Shown: positions 12,671 to 16,091 of the stretch, in pieces
Layout: each line of letters opens with the position of its first letter
How positions within the stretch are numbered: the first letter of the stretch is position 1
NCBI GenBank assembly: GCA_036516995.1
Contig: DATDYW010000033.1
Location: 1 to 16,091 of the forward strand
Source: DATDYW01 sp036516995
GTDB taxonomy: Bacteria > Patescibacteriota > Minisyncoccia > Phycocordibacterales > JAACPR01
Direction: 5' to 3'
DNA length: 16,091 nucleotides
The notes under the pieces: generated by a model
The model's database searches: none
What the model was told of the DNA's origin: nothing
What the model saw: the letters and a program-made list of their open reading frames with translations, nothing else
Position numbers and translations under genes: made by a program

Positions 12671-12676
12671 ATTCTA
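12671..12676 (-). promoter_or_regulatory. -10 box (TAGAAT) of the peptidoglycan-binding protein gene
   Basis: TAGAAT on the minus strand, 7 bases before the GTG at 12663, predicts a leaderless transcript and decides the start. No clear -35 is seen. Confidence 0.55.
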
Positions 12677-12839
12677 CCGCACGGCGCGCGACGAGGCACC
12701 CACAGGCGCACAAGAAGTAGGAGGGCTTGGGGAGACGCGGCGCCGAGAATCACCGGATTTTTAGCGCTCCGGAATCCCCGGCCCCGGTTATGAACACCCC
12801 CTCCGCCGAACTCTTCTGGCGTGATGCCGCCTGCCCGTG

Positions 12840-12845
12840 TATAAT
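12840..12845 (+). promoter_or_regulatory. Consensus -10 box (TATAAT) of purF
   Basis: A perfect TATAAT ends 6 bases before the ATG at 12852. No -35 of quality is seen at 16-18 bases (TGGCGT region) and no Shine-Dalgarno sequence. The 188-base gap shared with the divergent peptidoglycan-binding protein gene holds no other signal that I can support, and no purine-riboswitch-like core is evident. Confidence 0.6.
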
Positions 12846-12851
12846 TTCTCA

Positions 12852-14348
12852 ATGAGGAAACTTGGGGAGAAGTGCGCCGTCTTCGGAGTCTACGGCAGAG
12901 ACCTCGACGTCAGCCGCCTGACCTTCTTCGGGCTTTACGCCCTCCAGCACCGCGGCCAGGAGAGCTCTGGCATCGCCACCACCGACGGCTCCTGCATCTA
13001 CTGCCACAAGAACACTGGCCTCGTCGGCCAGGTTTTCAATGATGACAACATCATCAAGTGCCTGCGCGGCCACATCGCCATCGGGCACAACCGCTACTCC
13101 ACCTCGCGCGACTCTGGCCTCCGCCACGCTCAGCCGATTGTCTTCCACCAGGACAAGGTCTGCCGGGTAACGCGCGACGGCGTCGACTGCGCCGTCACGG
13201 ACAAAAATTCCATCGCCCTCGCCCACAACGGCAACCTGCCGGACACGGGAAAGCTCGAAAAATTTCTGAAAGGAAGAAAGGTGCCGACAGAAAATTCTTC
13301 CGACTCCGAAATGATAGTGAAGGCGCTCGAGGTCTCAACCAAGGACGGCAAGACGATCGAGGAGGCGGTGAAGGAAATCTGGCCCCTGATGACGGGGTCG
13401 TTTTCAATCCTGGTGATGTCCCAGAGCAAGCTGATTGCCATCCGCGACGCCTACGGTATCCGGCCGCTGTCGGTCGCCAGGCTCAACGGCGGCTTCGTCT
13501 TCGCGTCCGAGACCTGCGCCTTCCGTACCATCGGCGCCGAGTACCTGCGCGACGTTCGGCCGGGCGAGATGATCGTGGTAGACGAGGGCGGCCTCCGGGC
13601 GACGCAGGTGGTCCCCGGCCGCGAGCAGCTGGACGCCTTCGAGTTTGTCTACTTCTCGCGCCCGGACAGCACCCTGATGGGTAAATCGGTCTACGAGGTG
13701 CGGAAGAACTTCGGCCGGCGGCTGTTTCGGGAGTACCCCATCGCGGCGGACGTGATAATCCCCGTACCCGAGACCGCCGTACCCGTGGCGATCGCCTACT
13801 CCCAGGTATCGGGAGTTCCCTTCGAGACCGGGCTCATCAAGAACCGCTACATCCACCGCACCTTCATCGAGCCGGAGCAGCACATCCGAGACCAGGGCGT
13901 GAAGGTGAAGCTGACGCCGCTGCGCGAGGTTATCGCCGGCAGACGGGTAATCGTCGTCGACGACTCGATTGTGCGCGGCACGACCTCGCGGCAAATTGTG
14001 AGGGCGCTCTTCGAGGTCGGGGCGCGGGAGGTGCACTTCCTGGTGAGCTCGCCGCCGGTGCGCTACCCGGATTTCTACGGCATCGACACGCCGCGGCAGG
14101 GAAACCTCATCGCCGCCAGCAAGTCGGTAGCGGAGATGCGCGAGTTCCTGGGCGCGACGAGCGTAAATTTTCTTTCGTACGAGGGGCTGATCGAGTCGAT
14201 CGGCGTGCCGCGGGGAAACCTCTGCACCTCGTGCTTCACCGGCGAGTACCCGATCGACATCGGCGAGAGGAAGAAGGAGGTGCGGCGACCCGCCGAGGGT
14301 TCTCGAATTAAAAAGGCGCGAACCCGAAGGCCGGCCGTGGCGGCGTGA
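12852..14348 (+). CDS. purF: Amidophosphoribosyltransferase PurF
   Basis: PurF makes phosphoribosylamine from PRPP and glutamine, the first committed step of purine synthesis. The 498-aa protein begins MRKLGEKCAVFGVYG. Cys8 is the N-terminal nucleophile freed by removal of a 7-residue propeptide. The class-II amidotransferase domain includes LQHRGQESSGI and GHNRYST. The PRTase domain includes IPVPETAVPVAIAY and the PRPP-binding motif VIVVDDSIVRGTT (366-378). The enzyme is of the B. subtilis type, which carries a 4Fe-4S cluster: Cys222 (SETCAF) and Cys458/Cys461 (LCTSCFTG) match three ligands. The fourth, normally PCFYGID, is PDFYGID (Asp407) here. An in-frame GTG at 12837 precedes the -10 box and is rejected as start. 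The C-terminus is a basic tail (RIKKARTRR). It ends in TGA; no terminator is evident. Confidence 0.97.
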   Translation: MRKLGEKCAVFGVYGRDLDVSRLTFFGLYALQHRGQESSGIATTDGSCIYCHKNTGLVGQVFNDDNIIKCLRGHIAIGHNRYSTSRDSGLRHAQPIVFHQDKVCRVTRDGVDCAVTDKNSIALAHNGNLPDTGKLEKFLKGRKVPTENSSDSEMIVKALEVSTKDGKTIEEAVKEIWPLMTGSFSILVMSQSKLIAIRDAYGIRPLSVARLNGGFVFASETCAFRTIGAEYLRDVRPGEMIVVDEGGLRATQVVPGREQLDAFEFVYFSRPDSTLMGKSVYEVRKNFGRRLFREYPIAADVIIPVPETAVPVAIAYSQVSGVPFETGLIKNRYIHRTFIEPEQHIRDQGVKVKLTPLREVIAGRRVIVVDDSIVRGTTSRQIVRALFEVGAREVHFLVSSPPVRYPDFYGIDTPRQGNLIAASKSVAEMREFLGATSVNFLSYEGLIESIGVPRGNLCTSCFTGEYPIDIGERKKEVRRPAEGSRIKKARTRRPAVAA

Positions 14349-14567
14349 GCCAGTACTCTCGTTAGGTGGTGTTTGTTTGAAAAAGTCAGAACCCATTTCG
14401 CGGAGAACCCTGAAAACTAATGCGGACTCGGCAGGGCGAAACAATTTGACTGGGGATATGGATTCGCCCCGCCTCGGCTTCCGTCCCGCCTGTAGGAGGG
14501 GTCTGGGGAGGAATGCGGGCAGGTTTCGGACTGGGGGTTTTCGGAAATTCGGCGGCTATGATTTTGA
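14349..14567. other. Intergenic junction between GC-rich core and AT-richer block
   Basis: This 219-base gap separates the convergent purF and SDH-proteinase genes. I see no credible gene, terminator hairpin or RNA. Composition is mixed: 14349-14460 is moderate, 14460-14550 is G-rich on the plus strand, and the last part blends into the AT-richer proteinase gene. Short frames exist on both strands but have no recognisable protein character. It may contain the left boundary of the island ending at tRNA-Ala; no copy of the tRNA 3' end is seen here. Confidence 0.4.
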
Positions 14568-15551
14568 TTACTGTTTCGGTTTGATTTGTTGTTGGGGTTG
14601 CGGTCCAACAAAAATCTGCTGAAATTGCTTGCCCCACGATACACCATGAGTGCTTTCGTACAATTTTACAAACGGACTGACATTGAAAAAACCATTGAGT
14701 AAAATGTACGATTCCCAAAGTAAATCCTGAAGCGTATCGTCGGCAAGCTCAATTTTCAAACCAAAGGCGGTGAGCTTGTCCATTGGTAAAGGGCGTGAGT
14801 GCATCAAATGTGTATCGTAGTCGGAAAAATAACTCACCGCCTTTTTGATTTTCTTATCGATATTCTTCTCGCCTTTAAACATATACTTTTTGAGCCAAGT
14901 CGAAACAAGCTCTTTTGATAACTTTTCCGAATCCTCGCAAAGTTCCAAAAGTTCCAGCGAGTATTTTTCGATGAGTGGAATATAGGCGGGCAAAGCCTCG
15001 GGGCCTTCTTTGGCAATTCTCTCCTTTGCCTTTTCAAAGCCTCGCTTAATAGAACGAGCCGGAACACCGTTTATTTGCGGGTCTATCGGCCCTAAAATTG
15101 CGCTGGAGTGCAAAACGATAGAATTGCCAGACAAAGCCAGCATCGTGGCCGCCGAATAGGCAGAGTGTGGAATAAGAAAATTTATTTCTTCAAACTTATC
15201 ACGCAACAAACAAACAAGACGCTCTGTTGCGTCCGGTCTACCACCCGGGCTATGTAAGAGGACATCGATTGATTTGCTACCTTTTACTGAATTGATTAGA
15301 TCGGTGAAGCCGTCCACATCGGACAAATCAATGGAGTTTGGCGCACCTTGCGGAACACCTTCTAAAAATTTCGTAGCGTAAATTAAAAGTGGACGGCCAC
15401 GATGTTTTTCGATTTCCTCATAGCAAGCCTTGCGAAGTGCAAATAAATCCTTTGTGGTTATTGGTTGTCCTGCTTGTTGCGCGGCACCAAAATAATCGTG
15501 CCAATCTTGCGTTGTCTTAAATTTTTTACGCTGTGGTTGAGGCGACTCCAT
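14568..15551 (-). CDS. SDH-family Clp-fold serine proteinase
   Basis: The 327-aa protein belongs to the ClpP/crotonase-like serine proteases related to SppA and the serine dehydrogenase proteinase (SDH) family. VDGFTDLINSVKGSKSIDVLLHSPGG (79-104) gives the strand and oxyanion loop (HSPGG), and FLIPHSAYSAATMLALSGNSIVLHSSAILGPIDPQI (125-160) gives the likely nucleophile Ser133 (or Ser130) and the active-site strand. The C-terminal half is helical and variable. No signal peptide or membrane helix is seen, so it is probably cytoplasmic. ATG at 15551 is preferred over the in-frame TTG at 15566. The first 26 bases overlap the end of the 73-aa gene, indicating coupled translation. The region is clearly AT-richer than the rest of the window, suggesting transfer. 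Its substrate is unknown. Confidence 0.85.
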   Translation of the reverse strand: MESPQPQRKKFKTTQDWHDYFGAAQQAGQPITTKDLFALRKACYEEIEKHRGRPLLIYATKFLEGVPQGAPNSIDLSDVDGFTDLINSVKGSKSIDVLLHSPGGRPDATERLVCLLRDKFEEINFLIPHSAYSAATMLALSGNSIVLHSSAILGPIDPQINGVPARSIKRGFEKAKERIAKEGPEALPAYIPLIEKYSLELLELCEDSEKLSKELVSTWLKKYMFKGEKNIDKKIKKAVSYFSDYDTHLMHSRPLPMDKLTAFGLKIELADDTLQDLLWESYILLNGFFNVSPFVKLYESTHGVSWGKQFQQIFVGPQPQQQIKPKQ

Positions 15552-15747
15552 ACTGGTTAATTTCAAAATTAATTGTTGAACCGTCAGCTACCTTAAAAGC
15601 TGGTTTTCTACCCAACGCAATATCAGCCCGATCAATAAGGTCGGTGGTTTCCTTGTAGAAGCCGTAGGATTTCAAGGCTTCGGTATTTTGCTTCAAAACC
15701 TTTTTCGGGGCCACTTTTGAGAGCAATTTTCGTGATGTTTTCTTCAT
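15526..15747 (-). CDS. Small basic protein, 73 aa, overlapping the proteinase gene
   Basis: I do not recognise a family. The protein has a Lys-rich N-terminus (MKKTSRKLLSKVAPKKVLK), a helical middle (TEALKSYGFYKETTDLIDRADIALG) and a beta-like end (AFKVADGSTINFEINQYGV). It has a strong promoter 9 bases upstream of the ATG, and its last 26 bases overlap the proteinase start. It could be a partner, substrate or regulator of the proteinase, an inference from the overlap only. Confidence 0.75.
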   Translation of the reverse strand: MKKTSRKLLSKVAPKKVLKQNTEALKSYGFYKETTDLIDRADIALGRKPAFKVADGSTINFEINQYGVASTTA

Positions 15748-15756
15748 AGTGTCTGT

Positions 15757-15785
15757 ACTATAGCAAAATAGGCGTGTCTAATCAA
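15757..15785 (-). promoter_or_regulatory. Promoter of the 73-aa protein / proteinase operon
   Basis: On the minus strand TTGATT (15785-15780), then 17 bases, then TATAGT (15762-15757) preceded by TGC, an extended -10. This is the best full promoter in the window. The ATG lies 9 bases past the -10, so the leader would be only 2-3 bases. Confidence 0.7.
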
Positions 15786-15794
15786 TGAAGGGAT

Positions 15795-15949
15795 TTAGAC
15801 TATTCGCCTCCAACGCTTGAACGCTTTTATATCTCCTGAATTCAAATCAAACCATTCGCCGTTCATTCTTTTGGCTTCAAAGCGTTTATGCCAATATGTT
15901 TCATGCCGAGGGGCGAAGCCCCGAGGCAACTTCTTCGGCAAATCAATTT
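15795..15949 (-). pseudogene. C-terminal fragment of a GIY-YIG (T5orf172-like) protein
   Basis: Reading leftward from the tRNA 3' end, an open frame to the TAA at 15797-15795 encodes HETYWHKRFEAKRMNGEWFD (15905-15846) and then LNSGDIKAFKRWRRIV. The pattern HxRF..KR..GEWF..L..DI is the C-terminal signature of T5orf172/Mug113-type GIY-YIG nuclease domains. The GIY and YIG segments and any start codon are missing: the frame runs upstream into a small palindrome (15905-15927) and then into tRNA-Ala. It is too short to work. It is probably a leftover of an integrated element cut at the tRNA end. Family assignment rests on motif memory. Confidence 0.55.
15905..15927. repeat. 23-nt GC-rich hairpin element
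   Basis: The sequence pairs as GCC..GGGGC(GAA)GCCCC..GGC, with tandem GA/GA at the internal mismatch. It stands between the tRNA-Ala 3' end and the recognisable part of the GIY-YIG fragment, at the point where similarity to that family stops. Its high GC content contrasts with the AT-rich surroundings. Confidence 0.55.
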
Positions 15950-16025
15950 TGGTGGACCCGAGGAGACTCGAACTCCTTACCTCCTCATTGCAAATGAGGC
16001 GCTCTACCAGATGAGCTACGGGCCC
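15950..16025 (-). tRNA. tRNA-Ala (anticodon TGC)
   Basis: The 76-base gene folds into a full cloverleaf. The acceptor GGGCCCG/CGGGTCC has one G-T pair, the D arm is GCTC/GAGC, and the anticodon arm CCTCA-TTTGCAA-TGAGG has TGC in the centre of the loop. The T arm is AGGAG-TTCGAGT-CTCCT, with discriminator A and an encoded CCA. It reads alanine GCN codons. The 3' end is the boundary of the AT-richer block to its left. Confidence 0.97.
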
Positions 16026-16054
16026 CTCTTGGGGACGGCGCTACCCTACCAGCC

Positions 16055-16079
16055 GCGCTAGCGACTCGAAAGCGCTAGC
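16055..16079. repeat. Paired GCGCTAGC sites upstream of tRNA-Ala
   Basis: GCGCTAGC occurs at 16055-16062 and again at 16072-16079; because GCTAGC is self-complementary, the pair also forms an inverted repeat (GCTAGCG / CGCTAGC). It lies about 30 bases upstream of the tRNA 5' end. It could be a hairpin or operator in the tRNA promoter region, or the end of a gene outside the window. A poor -10-like TAGGGT is also present between it and the tRNA. Confidence 0.3.
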
Positions 16080-16091
16080 CCGACCACGTGC

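Noticed and set aside
12664..12852. N-terminal extension of the peptidoglycan-binding protein to ATG 12852
   Set aside because: It would place about 60 unstructured residues before a good signal peptide and cross the -10 box that fits the GTG at 12663; it would also reach into the purF start.
13404..14444. Minus-strand open frame of 346 codons opposite purF
   Set aside because: purF is unmistakable on the plus strand; the opposite frame is compositionally biased and has no motif.
14377..14622. 81-codon plus-strand frame between purF and the proteinase gene
   Set aside because: It overlaps the end of the proteinase gene, has no recognisable protein features and no promoter or start signal.

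Overview
The window looks like chromosomal DNA from a GC-rich member of the Candidate Phyla Radiation (Patescibacteria), probably a Parcubacteria/Kaiserbacteria-type lineage. This is an inference. It rests on a sigma-region-4 plus HARE-HTH protein, a membrane-anchored family typical of CPR genomes (upstream of mltG), two MltG-like proteins, small intergenic gaps, arrays of 7-bp tandem repeats, and start codons sitting directly after -10 boxes. TGA is an ordinary stop (mnmA, leuS and purF all end in TGA), so the TGA=Gly code of Gracilibacteria/Absconditabacteria does not apply.

Layout. Positions 1-1209 hold mnmA on the minus strand, carrying two copies of a palindromic element. A divergent unknown gene (1265-1852) with its own terminator follows. 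From 7899 down to 1910 run minus-strand genes: leuS, a sigma4/HARE-HTH DNA-binding protein, a pair of facing 7-bp repeat arrays, a membrane-anchored CPR protein, and mltG. Positions 7959-8922 hold two plus-strand genes: a 62-aa unknown and a PurN-like formyltransferase, each closed by a hairpin-T terminator. Positions 8967-12663 are minus strand again: a peptidoglycan-binding secreted protein, a small membrane protein with an in-membrane CxxC, a second mltG-like gene, another 7-bp repeat array, an 82-aa unknown and ychF. purF runs on the plus strand at 12852-14348. The last part, 14349-15949, is visibly AT-richer. It carries an SDH-family Clp-fold serine proteinase overlapping a 73-aa basic protein, plus the C-terminal scrap of a GIY-YIG (T5orf172-like) protein that stops exactly at the 3' end of a tRNA-Ala(TGC) gene. 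It looks like an integrated island or its remnant.

Functions. The core genes cover translation and tRNA modification (leuS, mnmA, tRNA-Ala, ychF), purine synthesis (purF, PurN-like) and cell-wall remodelling (two mltG-like genes, the peptidoglycan-binding protein).

The main structural signals are of three kinds. First, long near-perfect palindromes are inserted in frame inside mnmA (twice) and leuS, lengthening the proteins without breaking them; the two mnmA copies differ by a paired, palindrome-preserving change. Second, a -10 box lies 6-7 bases before the start codon in at least six genes, which predicts leaderless mRNAs and fixes several starts. Third, 7-bp tandem repeat arrays sit at gene ends, including directly beside the stop codons of both mltG genes.
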